From the NCBI GenBank assembly GCA_040757835.1, contig JBFLWJ010000020.1:1-59580 (forward strand): a stretch of DNA of 59,580 nucleotides, in the 5' to 3' direction. This DNA is from Actinomycetota bacterium. Its GTDB lineage: Bacteria > Actinomycetota > Geothermincolia > Geothermincolales > RBG-13-55-18. The notes under the pieces are model-generated. The model worked only from the letters and a program-made list of their open reading frames with translations. It was not told the origin of the DNA and searched no databases. Shown one piece after another: positions 16,866 to 24,640 of the stretch; position 1 is the first letter of the stretch, and each line of letters starts with the position of its first letter. The position numbers and the translations under genes are program-made.

Positions 16866-18962
16866 CTACAGGGTCCAGGCGGTGTCGAAACCATCGCGGA
16901 CGGCGTTGTAGATGCGCCCGGGCCGGCGCGCGTCGCCGACGACGCGCACGCGCGGGAAGCGCCCCGCGAGTTCCCGCGCCAGGCGGTCGTCGCTCTTCAC
17001 TCCCACCGCCAGGACCACGGCGTCCACCCGGCGGGTGGTACGAGCGCCGGACTTCACGCGCTCCAGCACGATCTCGCCATCGCGTATCTCCACCAGCCTG
17101 TGGGAGGTGATGAACTCCGTATCGTGCTCCCGCAGCCTGCCCAGGACATCCTCCAGGTTCTGGAAATAGGCGCCGGGCCCTATCTCGTCCAGCATCTCCA
17201 CCACCAGCAGGCGGTTGCCGTCCTCCGCAAGTTTTTCGGCGGTCTCGAGGCCGGTAAGCCCCGAGCCGATGACCGCCACCGACTTCCCCCTTAGCTCCAC
17301 CGTCCCCTCCAGCACCTCCCTGACCGTGCGGACGTGCTCCAGCCTTACCCCGGGGACGTCCGGCACGACGGGATCGGCTCCAGTTGCCACGATCACCGCG
17401 CAAGGGCCCAGCTCCTCCAGGGCCGCGGCGGTTCCCTCGGTATCGAAGCGGATCTCCGCCCCGCCGCGCCGGGCGGCGCCCTCCAGGTCCTGGATGCACC
17501 AGTCGATCTTGTCTTTCTTGGGCGGCACCCCCGCCTGCCTGAGCTGTCCGCCGGCGCTGCCGCTGCGCTCGAGGACCACGGTCCTGAAGCCACGGGAGGC
17601 CAGCACCTCGGCGGCCGCCAGGCCGGCCGGGCCGGCTCCGACCACCGCCACCGTGCGCCCGCCCCCGTCCCGCCGCGGCTCCGCCGTCTCCCTCTCCCGT
17701 CCCAGCCGGGGGTTGACGGCGCACTCGAGGGGAAGCCCCTTGGTAACGTTCTCCACCAGCGACTCCATGCAGCGCAGGCAGTTGATGCAGCGCACGATCT
17801 CCTCCGGCCTGCCTTGCTCGGCCTTGGCTGCCCAGGCCGCGTCGGCCAGCAGCGGCCGCCCCAGGCCGATGAAGTCCTGGGTGCCCTCGGCGAGCTGGGC
17901 CTCGGCCTGCTCGGGCGAGCGGATGAGGTTGGCCGCGATGACCGGGATTGATACCGCTTCCTTCACCGCGGCGGCCAGGTACTTGCGCCAGCCGCACTCG
18001 AAGGACATGGGCTCCAGCCACCAGTTATAGGTCTCGTAGCTGGCCGAGGTTACGTCAATGGCGTCTATACCCGCGCGCTCCAGGTGCCGTGCCATCTCTA
18101 CCCCCTCCTCCAACTGGATACCCTGGCCTGGCTCGCCGATGGCGCGGCAGAACTCGTCCACGCTCAGCCGGACGGCCAGGGGAAAATCGCTGCCGCACTC
18201 GCGCCGGATACCGCTCACTATCTCCAGCAGGAAGCGCATGCGGTTATCCAGGCTGCCGCCGTACCCGTCGCGGCGCCGGTTGCTCTGGGGGCTCAAGAAC
18301 TGCTGGATGAGGTAGCCGTGGGCCCCGTGCAGCTCCACGCCGTCCGCTCCCGCCAGCTGCACGCGCCGGGCGGCACGGACGAAATCCCGCACCAGGCTCC
18401 TTACCTCCCATCTCATCAGCGCGCGCGTCCTCTGGTTGTAGAGGCGGCTGGGCACCTTGGACGGACCCACCACCGCGGGCCAGCGTATGTTGTGTACCAT
18501 CCAGTCGGTGACCGAGGCGGGGACCTTCCCGGTGAGGGCGAACATGCCCGGGAGGAGCCTGTACATGCCCGGCCACAGGCGTCCCATGAGCTCGATCTGC
18601 GGTGCGGTGATGCCCATGAGCGAGAGGCCCTGGCGCCCGGGATGGTGGAGCTGGCAGAAGATCCTGGCCCCGTGGGCATGGACGCGTTCCACCATGGCCG
18701 CGAAGGGGGCGATGTGGCGGTCATGGGCCATGGAGAGCTGGCGCGGTGCCGTCGCCCCGTGGAGGGTGTTGACGCGGGTGGCCCCGGTGATGATCAGGCC
18801 CACGCCGCCCCGCGCCCTCTCCTCGAAATAGTCCGTGATCTGCCGTGAGGGGGTGCCGTCGTAGCCGGCCATGCCCGTGACCATGGGGACCAGGACGGTG
18901 CGGTTCCTGATGGTCAGGCTCCCGATGTCCGCCTCACTGAAGAGAAGAGGGTACTGCACCAT
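16866..18962 (-). CDS. NADH:flavin oxidoreductase / 2,4-dienoyl-CoA reductase-like enzyme
   Basis: 698 residues, the full multidomain length. Residues 1-330 are an Old Yellow Enzyme TIM barrel (ELHGAHGYLIQQFLSP, NRRRDGYGG). Next is an iron-sulfur cysteine set (CINCLRCMESL, then a Cys at LECAVNP). The C-terminal half is an FAD/NAD(P) domain pair (VAVVGAGPAGLAAAEVLASRG and a second VAVIGSGLTGLETAEKLA). The family reduces dienoyl-CoAs, enones or trimethylamine-type substrates using NAD(P)H. ATG 18962 has GGAGAACC upstream. It stands alone. Confidence 0.9.
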   Translation of the reverse strand: MVQYPLLFSEADIGSLTIRNRTVLVPMVTGMAGYDGTPSRQITDYFEERARGGVGLIITGATRVNTLHGATAPRQLSMAHDRHIAPFAAMVERVHAHGARIFCQLHHPGRQGLSLMGITAPQIELMGRLWPGMYRLLPGMFALTGKVPASVTDWMVHNIRWPAVVGPSKVPSRLYNQRTRALMRWEVRSLVRDFVRAARRVQLAGADGVELHGAHGYLIQQFLSPQSNRRRDGYGGSLDNRMRFLLEIVSGIRRECGSDFPLAVRLSVDEFCRAIGEPGQGIQLEEGVEMARHLERAGIDAIDVTSASYETYNWWLEPMSFECGWRKYLAAAVKEAVSIPVIAANLIRSPEQAEAQLAEGTQDFIGLGRPLLADAAWAAKAEQGRPEEIVRCINCLRCMESLVENVTKGLPLECAVNPRLGRERETAEPRRDGGGRTVAVVGAGPAGLAAAEVLASRGFRTVVLERSGSAGGQLRQAGVPPKKDKIDWCIQDLEGAARRGGAEIRFDTEGTAAALEELGPCAVIVATGADPVVPDVPGVRLEHVRTVREVLEGTVELRGKSVAVIGSGLTGLETAEKLAEDGNRLLVVEMLDEIGPGAYFQNLEDVLGRLREHDTEFITSHRLVEIRDGEIVLERVKSGARTTRRVDAVVLAVGVKSDDRLARELAGRFPRVRVVGDARRPGRIYNAVRDGFDTAWTL

Positions 18963-18997
18963 GGTTCTCCTTCACTCCCCTCCCGTGACGGTTCACT

Positions 18998-19003
18998 ATT
19001 ATA
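18998..19003 (-). promoter_or_regulatory. -10 element of the dienoyl-CoA-reductase-like gene
   Basis: On the minus strand a perfect TATAAT lies 35 bases upstream of ATG 18962, in a short AT-rich patch. No good -35 is found at the usual spacing, so it may be an activator-dependent promoter. The rest of the 195-bp gap up to 19157 shows no gene. Confidence 0.4.
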
Positions 19004-19157
19004 CACTCTATACTGTCCATTCTCCGCGGGCGCTCTGTGCGGGGACAGGTGGGCACGCGGGAGGTCCAGCGCCGCAGCCTCCTCCCGCCATATGGCCCGC
19101 ACGGGACCGGGTTACCTGATGGAGGTCCCGCGCAGGCCGCGTATACTGGTCCTCCGC

Positions 19158-19868
19158 TCAGGTGGATGTGGAATCCGAGGAATCCGGTTGCGTGGTCTCT
19201 CCCGGTGGCTGGGCCCCCCGGCCGCCAGGACCGCCCGGGCCGCCCATGGCGGGGTTGATGATGATCCGCGCGGCTACGGACTCATCGGAATCGCCGGGGA
19301 TCACCATGACGCTGTCCCCCACCTCGATGTCGCCGACACCGGCCGTCTCGCCCTCGTCCAGTATCTCCGTGGAGGAGTCTATCTCGAAGGTGCTGGCCTC
19401 ACCGGACCTCACGTCCTCGACGGAGATGCTGGAGGAACTGACCGCGGTCACCTCGCCCATGGCGCCCATGCGGCCCGGCATCGCCTGCCCCATGTCGCCG
19501 TTAGGCTGGTCCGGCACCACTTGCTCTCCCTGGCCGGCACTTCCCACCGCAACCTGCTTCTGCTGTTCGTCGCCCCCGACCGCCATGCCCCCGAAGAAGC
19601 TCCCCAGGCCCACGGCCATGATGAGCGCGCCCACTCCTACCGGTTTCAGCCAGGCCCGCGGCTCTTTACCCTGTGGAGTCCCCGGGGCCAGCGGCTGATA
19701 GGCCGGCACCTGCCAGGCCTGCGGGTTATCCCGCGCATACTCTCCTTCCTCCGCCAGCGGGACCTGCTGGGTCTGCTGCGCCTGCTGGGCCTGCTCCGCC
19801 TGGTCTGCCTCCTCCGTTCGCTGCATTCGTTCTTCCTGCATTTCGCCCTGCGAGCCCTCGGTCTCCAT
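19158..19868 (-). CDS. Single-pass membrane protein with DUF5666-like domain
   Basis: 236 residues. The N-terminal 75 residues are hydrophilic and rich in Glu and Gln (QAEQAQQAQQTQQ), probably cytoplasmic. A single hydrophobic segment (VGVGALIMAVGLGSFFGGMAVG) follows. The C-terminal part contains a small beta-rich unit (MGEVTAVSSSSISVED, then VGDIEVGDSVMVIPG) that resembles the DUF5666 fold, ending in a Gly/Pro- and Ser/Thr-rich tail. The start is ATG 19868 behind AAAGGAAG. It is divergent from the PlsC gene at 20168. Function unknown. Confidence 0.72.
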   Translation of the reverse strand: METEGSQGEMQEERMQRTEEADQAEQAQQAQQTQQVPLAEEGEYARDNPQAWQVPAYQPLAPGTPQGKEPRAWLKPVGVGALIMAVGLGSFFGGMAVGGDEQQKQVAVGSAGQGEQVVPDQPNGDMGQAMPGRMGAMGEVTAVSSSSISVEDVRSGEASTFEIDSSTEILDEGETAGVGDIEVGDSVMVIPGDSDESVAARIIINPAMGGPGGPGGRGAQPPGETTQPDSSDSTST

Positions 19869-20167
19869 TTTTCTTCCTTTCTCCTCACCCGGACGCAACC
19901 GCCCGGGGACCGGTCCTTACACGATCCGACTCCTGTGCCCCTAAATCTGGGGGTCAGAAGTTAAGGATTTATGGGCGGAAGGTGGTGAAAATGGAAAATC
20001 CCGCCCTGCATCCATACTCCCGGCGACGGGACGGAAACCCATGGTCTTTGCCCTTTATAACCACCTTGATTTGGGTAGAATATGGGTGTGCCGGGACAAG
20101 GCTTGCCTGCGCTCAGTGGGGGTTTAACGGGATGGATGCTCATACGCATACGACCGTGGAGGATATC

Positions 20168-20914
20168 ATGCACGGCACGAATCGTCTCCTCCGCCTGCTC
20201 TACCAGCCATACAAATTCCTGGTCTTTGCTCCGCTGTTGGTCCTCTCCACCTGCTTCTTCGTAGGCCTTGGCGTCATCCTCATCTTCCTCCGCGACGACC
20301 GCGCCGCCAACCGCATCGCGGGCGTGTGGTGGTCGCGCTTCTGTGCCTTCGTCACCCCCATGCGGGTCAAGGTGATCGGCCGGGAGAACATCGACAGGGA
20401 CCAGTCCTATATCGTGGCCTCCAACCACCAGAGCTCCTACGACATCTTCGTCCTCTTCGGTTGGCTGGGCATCGACCTCAAGTGGGTGATCAAGAAAGAG
20501 CTGCGCAGGTACCCCGTGTTCGGCTACGCCACCTTGAAGGGAGGGAACATCATCATCGACCGCTCCAACCCCGGGGAGGCCTACAAGTCGCTGGAGAACG
20601 CGCGCCAGAAGATCCAGGGCGGCACCTCCATCATCATGCTCCCGGAGGGCACGCGCAGCCGCACCGGCGAGCTGGGCGAGTTCAAGAAGGGGGCTTTCGT
20701 CCTCGCACGGGAGCTGGGCCTGCCCATACTTCCCGTGAGCATAACCGGCACCCGCTCCATCCTGCCGCCGAAGACCCTCAACCTCTTCCCCGGCCGCGCC
20801 ACCATGCGCGTGCACCCTCCGGTCGATATAGGGGAATACGCCGAGGGCGATATCGAGAGGCTGGCCGCGGACGTAAGGGAGGTCATACGCCAAGGGCTCG
20901 AGGAGCGGGAATGA
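20168..20914 (+). CDS. 1-acylglycerol-3-phosphate O-acyltransferase (PlsC-like)
   Basis: 248 residues. An N-terminal membrane segment (FLVFAPLLVLSTCFFVGLGV) precedes the acyltransferase core: NHQSSYD near residue 85, IIIDRSNPGEA, MLPEGTRSRTGELG near 160, and a LPILPVSITG block. This is a canonical lysophosphatidate acyltransferase layout. The frame is open much further upstream, but ATG 20168 has TGGAGG six bases before it and begins where the family does. It heads a rightward group of lipid-related genes (DUF1295, DUF2177, enoyl-CoA hydratase). The roughly 300 bp upstream contain no gene; a TAGAAT near 20076 may be a -10. Confidence 0.87.
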   Translation: MHGTNRLLRLLYQPYKFLVFAPLLVLSTCFFVGLGVILIFLRDDRAANRIAGVWWSRFCAFVTPMRVKVIGRENIDRDQSYIVASNHQSSYDIFVLFGWLGIDLKWVIKKELRRYPVFGYATLKGGNIIIDRSNPGEAYKSLENARQKIQGGTSIIMLPEGTRSRTGELGEFKKGAFVLARELGLPILPVSITGTRSILPPKTLNLFPGRATMRVHPPVDIGEYAEGDIERLAADVREVIRQGLEERE

Positions 20915-20938
20915 CCCCGAGAAAGAGGAGGTAGTCCG

Positions 20939-21739
20939 TTGAACATACCCGAGACCTTACTCTACGCGGCGATAGTCGGCTTCTGTTACTTCACCATCCT
21001 CTTTATCGTCGCCACCATCATCGAGGACAACAGCATCCTGGACATCGCCTGGGGGCCCAGCTTCATAGTCACCACCTGGGTGGTGCTGATCGTAAACGCT
21101 GTCGAGGGGGCGGAGGGCGTGCTCATCGGCGCCCGCCAGTACCTGGTGGCGGGATTGGTTACGGTGTGGGGGCTGCGGCTGGGGATTCGCATCTTCCGCC
21201 GCAACCGGGGGCGGGGCGAGGACCCGCGCTACGTCAAGTTCCGCGAGGAATGGGGGAAGTACTTCGTGCTGCGCAGCTACTTCCAGCTCTTTCTCTTTCA
21301 AGGCGTCATCCTCATGCTCAACGTCACCCCCGTGCTGCTGATCATGGCGGGCCTGCGGGACGGCCTGGTGTGGTCCGACTACCTGGGCCTGGCCATCTGG
21401 GTGGTGGGCTTCCTCTTCGAGACCGTGGGCGATCACCAGCTCGACTCCTTCCTCAAGGTGCCGGAGAACCGCGGCACCATCATCGACAAGGGGCTGTGGA
21501 GATATACGCGCCACCCCAATTATTTCGGCGAGGCCACCATGTGGTGGGGGATCTTCGTCATCGCCGTCAACCAGCCCTGGGGGTGGATCGGGGTCATCGG
21601 GCCGTTGGTCATCACCTCCATGCTCCTCTTCGTCTCCGGCATCCCCATGACCGAGAGGCTGATGGAGAAGACCCCTGGGTGGGACGAGTACAAGCGGCGG
21701 ACGAGCGTGTTCATACCCTGGTTCAAGAAAGCGGGCTGA
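20939..21739 (+). CDS. DUF1295 / steroid 5-alpha-reductase-like membrane protein
   Basis: 266 residues with about six hydrophobic segments. The C-terminal signature is that of DUF1295 proteins, relatives of isoprenylcysteine methyltransferase and steroid reductases: DKGLWRYTRHPNYFGEATMWWG, then GIPMTERLMEKTPGWDEYKRRTSVFIPWF. The probable start is TTG 20939, eight bases behind GAGGAGG. The gene begins 24 bases after the PlsC stop. In other bacteria DUF1295 and DUF2177 genes sit together in lipid-modification clusters, as here. The chemistry is not established. Confidence 0.87.
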   Translation: MNIPETLLYAAIVGFCYFTILFIVATIIEDNSILDIAWGPSFIVTTWVVLIVNAVEGAEGVLIGARQYLVAGLVTVWGLRLGIRIFRRNRGRGEDPRYVKFREEWGKYFVLRSYFQLFLFQGVILMLNVTPVLLIMAGLRDGLVWSDYLGLAIWVVGFLFETVGDHQLDSFLKVPENRGTIIDKGLWRYTRHPNYFGEATMWWGIFVIAVNQPWGWIGVIGPLVITSMLLFVSGIPMTERLMEKTPGWDEYKRRTSVFIPWFKKAG

Positions 21740-21816
21740 TCGACTTCCTACGATATGATCTCGAGTTGTCGGACGCGGTCTTGCCGCGGCCTGACCCGAC
21801 GGACAAGGGGGATGAG

Positions 21817-22221
21817 ATGAAGAGATACGTCATCGCTTATTTCTGTTTCCTGCTTCCCATGCTGGCCATCGACGCGGTGTGGCTCTTCACCATGTCCAAG
21901 AGGTTCTATTCCACCCACATCGGCTCCCTGCTGGCGGACTCCCCGCGGCTGGCGCCGGCGGTGGCCTTCTACCTAATCTACGCGTTCGGGGCCTCGGTGC
22001 TGGTGGTGGTGCGGGCGGTGGACGAAGGCTCCGGCTACCTGCGGGTGCTGCTGTGGGGGGCGCTGCTGGGGCTCTTCGCCTACGCCACCTACGACCTCAC
22101 CAACCAGGCCACCCTGAAGGAATGGCCTACCCTGGTGACCGTGGTGGACCTGGCCTGGGGTGCGGCGCTCACCGGCGTGGTAAGCATCATCTCGGTCGCG
22201 CTCACCCGCGCCTTCCTGTAG
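21817..22221 (+). CDS. DUF2177 family membrane protein
   Basis: 134 residues with four predicted membrane segments. Recognisable DUF2177 features are the N-terminal DAVWLFTMSKRFY and FAYATYDLTNQATLKEWP. Its family usually neighbours DUF1295 and cyclopropane-fatty-acid-synthase-type genes. ATG 21817 is preceded by AGGGGGATGAG. It lies 77 bases after the DUF1295 gene and 28 bases before the enoyl-CoA hydratase gene, so it is probably in one transcript. Biochemical role unknown. Confidence 0.85.
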   Translation: MKRYVIAYFCFLLPMLAIDAVWLFTMSKRFYSTHIGSLLADSPRLAPAVAFYLIYAFGASVLVVVRAVDEGSGYLRVLLWGALLGLFAYATYDLTNQATLKEWPTLVTVVDLAWGAALTGVVSIISVALTRAFL

Positions 22222-22249
22222 GTGTGGCGCGCCACCTGAAGGGAGCGTG

Positions 22250-23269
22250 ATGCAGACGATGCAATACCTCGTGACCAGGCAGGTCGGATACACCCTGTGG
22301 GTGGAGATCCACAACCCCCACGTCAACTTCCTCACCGTGGACATCCTGGAGGAGCTGTGGGAGGTGGTGAAGTCCGTCAAGGCAGACGATTCCGTGCGGG
22401 TGCTGGTGCTCACCGGGGGAATCGAGGACACCTATATCATGCACTTCTCCATCCCCGAGCTGGCGCGCACCTGTGAGGAGAACAAGACCTCCCCTTTCGC
22501 CAGGATGGCCAGGGGCCCGCTGGGACGCGCCGTCATCGACTGGGGCAACACAATGAACTCCCTGGTGATGGACCACTTCCCCGCGGTGGAGGAGCTGAGC
22601 CTCCGGCAGACCAGGAAGCTGAAGGACCGCTACTTCACCCTCTTCTTATGGCTGCAGATGACCCGCCTCTACCGCGCCGTGGAACGCCTGAACAAGGTGA
22701 CCATCGCGGCCATCAACGGCCCCTGCAACGGCGGGGGCACCGAGTTCGCCGCCTGCTTCGACTTCCGCTTCATGGTGGGAGACCAGGGTTTCACCATCGG
22801 GCAGCCGGAGGTGCTGGTGGGCATCGTGGCAGGCGGGGGCGGGACCCAGAGGTGGCCCCGCCATCTCGGTCGGGCCAAGGCCCTGGAGTGGATGCTCAAG
22901 GCCAACCAGCTGACGGCCCAGGAGGCGAAGGAGTGGGGCATCATCACCGACTGCTTCGACAAGGCCGAGTTCAACGACCGCGTGCAGGAGTTCGCCGACC
23001 TCATGGCCCGGCGCCCTCCCGTAGCCGTGCACGCCATCAAGCGGGCGGTACACGAAGGCATGGACACCTTCCTTGCCCGCGGCCTCATCGTGGAGCTGCT
23101 GCAGAGCCTGCGCGTCTTCGACACCCGCGACGTGGAGAGGGCCATGGCCGACTATGCCCGCCTGCTCCAGGAGAGGGTGGATGTCCCGCCGCAGGAGAGG
23201 ATGCCGGTGCCCGAGCTCATGGATATCATGTACAGGGAGGAATTCACCCGCGACTTCGAAGGTAGTTAA
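22250..23269 (+). CDS. Enoyl-CoA hydratase/isomerase family protein
   Basis: 339 residues, longer than the usual 260. The crotonase oxyanion-hole regions are visible (LVLTGGIEDTYIMHFS and INGPCNGGGTEFAACFDFRF), followed by IGQPEVLVGIVAGGGGTQRWPRHLG. There is an insertion of about 60 residues between the two oxyanion segments (about 85-145). A Glu at the usual catalytic position is present in IGQPEV; the usual second acidic residue is replaced near GIVAGGG, so the exact reaction is uncertain. ATG 22250 is used here; a GTG immediately before it is in frame. It closes the lipid gene group. Confidence 0.83.
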   Translation: MQTMQYLVTRQVGYTLWVEIHNPHVNFLTVDILEELWEVVKSVKADDSVRVLVLTGGIEDTYIMHFSIPELARTCEENKTSPFARMARGPLGRAVIDWGNTMNSLVMDHFPAVEELSLRQTRKLKDRYFTLFLWLQMTRLYRAVERLNKVTIAAINGPCNGGGTEFAACFDFRFMVGDQGFTIGQPEVLVGIVAGGGGTQRWPRHLGRAKALEWMLKANQLTAQEAKEWGIITDCFDKAEFNDRVQEFADLMARRPPVAVHAIKRAVHEGMDTFLARGLIVELLQSLRVFDTRDVERAMADYARLLQERVDVPPQERMPVPELMDIMYREEFTRDFEGS

Positions 23270-23270
23270 C

Positions 23271-23331
23271 GGGGTCAGGTCTTGGGTTTTGGATTCCATA
23301 TAATGGTATCCAAAACCCAAGACCTGACCCC
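23271..23331. repeat. Long REP-like inverted repeat
   Basis: Two perfectly complementary 24-base arms (23271-23294, opening GGGGTCAGGTCTTGG, and 23308-23331) flank a 13-base centre that extends the stem by four further pairs after one T-T mismatch. The result is a near-continuous hairpin of about 28 bp. It begins one base after the enoyl-CoA hydratase stop. The arm sequence 'GGGGTCAGGTCTTG' resembles repetitive elements mobilised by REP-associated (RAYT) transposases. No T-run follows on either strand. A degraded relative lies at 16655-16859. Confidence 0.75.
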
Positions 23332-23455
23332 ACCTATAGAAGGCTGGTGGAGTTGTTTATAATTATCTTCGGGGCAGCGGCGACATCATGATAGGCGACC
23401 AAGCGGCTGTCCTCCCGCATACAGGGATTGCGCGGAACAGCAAAGGACAGTGATC

Positions 23456-24640
23456 ATGGGCTCGGATTCACCTCATCAGGTCTCCCGCGGCGGCGGGGAG
23501 GAGGACGTCCTCGAGAGGCAGCGCTTCGTAACGGATATGGGGGCGGGCATCGACTGGATAGCGAAGGACCCCTACCCCGTCGACGCGGTCAAGAACAACA
23601 TCGAGAACTACATCGGCACCGCCAGGGTGCCCGTGGGCCTCGCGGGCCCGCTGCTCATCCACGGGGACCACGCCGACGGCGAGTTCTACGTGCCCCTGGC
23701 CACCACCGAGGGGTCGCTGGTCGCCTCCTACAACCGCGGCATGCGGGTCATCCGGGAATCGGGTGGATGCCGCGTCAAGGTCTTCGAGGACCACATGGAG
23801 CGCGCCCCGGTCTTCCGCTTCACCTCCCTCGCCGCCGCGGAAGACTTCACCCGCTGGCTGGCGGAGAACCGCGCGGTGATGGAGGGCGCCGTCGCCAAGA
23901 CCACCTCCCACGGCAGGTTGAGCGACGTGGACGTCTTCAACCTGGGAAGGAACGTCTACGTACGCTTCGGGCTCTTCACCGGGGACGCGGCGGGGCAGAA
24001 CATGGTCAACCTGGCCGTGAGCCAGATATGCCGGGACATCCGGGAGGCCTACCCGCGCGCGGGCGAGGTCGAGTCGTTCAACCTGGCCTCCAAGTTCTGC
24101 TCCGACAAGAAGTACTCGCAGATCAACGTGCTCAAGAGCCGGGGCAAGAAGGTCTCGGCCGAGGTGGAGATCCCCGCGTCCGTGCTGGAGGAGCGCCTGC
24201 GCACCACGCCCGAGGTCATCCTCGACAATTTCCTGAGCGGGACCCTCAGCGCCATCTACGCCGGCTGCGTGAGCAACGGCTTCCACGCCGCCAACGGCAT
24301 CGCGGCCCTCTTCATCGCCTGCGGCAACGACCCCGCCAACGTCGCCGAGTCCCACGTGGACATCCTCGACCTGCGGCCGGCCCCCGGCGGGCTCTACTTC
24401 GGGGTCACCCTGCCCTCGCTCATAGTGGGCACCGTCGGGGGCGGCACCAACCTCCCGACCCAGAGTGAGTCCCTGAGCATCCTGGGGTGCAAGGGGGCGG
24501 GCAACGCCCTCAAGTTCGCGGAGATAACGGCGGCGGTGGTGCTGGCGGGCGAGATCTCCCTGGTGGGGGCCATAACCTCGGACGAATGGGTCGGGGCCCA
24601 CGAAAGGCTGGGCCGCAACCGCCCGGTCGAGGGAAGCTAG
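23456..24640 (+). CDS. Hydroxymethylglutaryl-CoA reductase
   Basis: 394 residues. All four catalytic positions are visible: Glu85 in TTEGSLVASYNRG, Lys219 in SDKKYSQIN, Asp292 in ACGNDPANV and His382 in GAHERLGRN. The substrate-binding ENYIGTARVPVGLAGPL and the TVGGGTNLPTQ block are also present. The DKK..IN..K.RGK segment resembles class I (NADPH, anabolic) enzymes. It would reduce HMG-CoA to mevalonate. No other mevalonate gene is in the window. ATG 23456 has AAAGGA upstream. Its stop interlocks in CTAG with the convergent acyl-CoA ligase stop. Confidence 0.93.
   Translation: MGSDSPHQVSRGGGEEDVLERQRFVTDMGAGIDWIAKDPYPVDAVKNNIENYIGTARVPVGLAGPLLIHGDHADGEFYVPLATTEGSLVASYNRGMRVIRESGGCRVKVFEDHMERAPVFRFTSLAAAEDFTRWLAENRAVMEGAVAKTTSHGRLSDVDVFNLGRNVYVRFGLFTGDAAGQNMVNLAVSQICRDIREAYPRAGEVESFNLASKFCSDKKYSQINVLKSRGKKVSAEVEIPASVLEERLRTTPEVILDNFLSGTLSAIYAGCVSNGFHAANGIAALFIACGNDPANVAESHVDILDLRPAPGGLYFGVTLPSLIVGTVGGGTNLPTQSESLSILGCKGAGNALKFAEITAAVVLAGEISLVGAITSDEWVGAHERLGRNRPVEGS

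Noticed and set aside
19961..20167. N-terminal extension of the PlsC protein at 20168, open for about 165 codons upstream
   Set aside because: The extension is proline- and arginine-rich shadow sequence; GGAGG precisely before ATG 20168 and the family N-terminus favour the short form.
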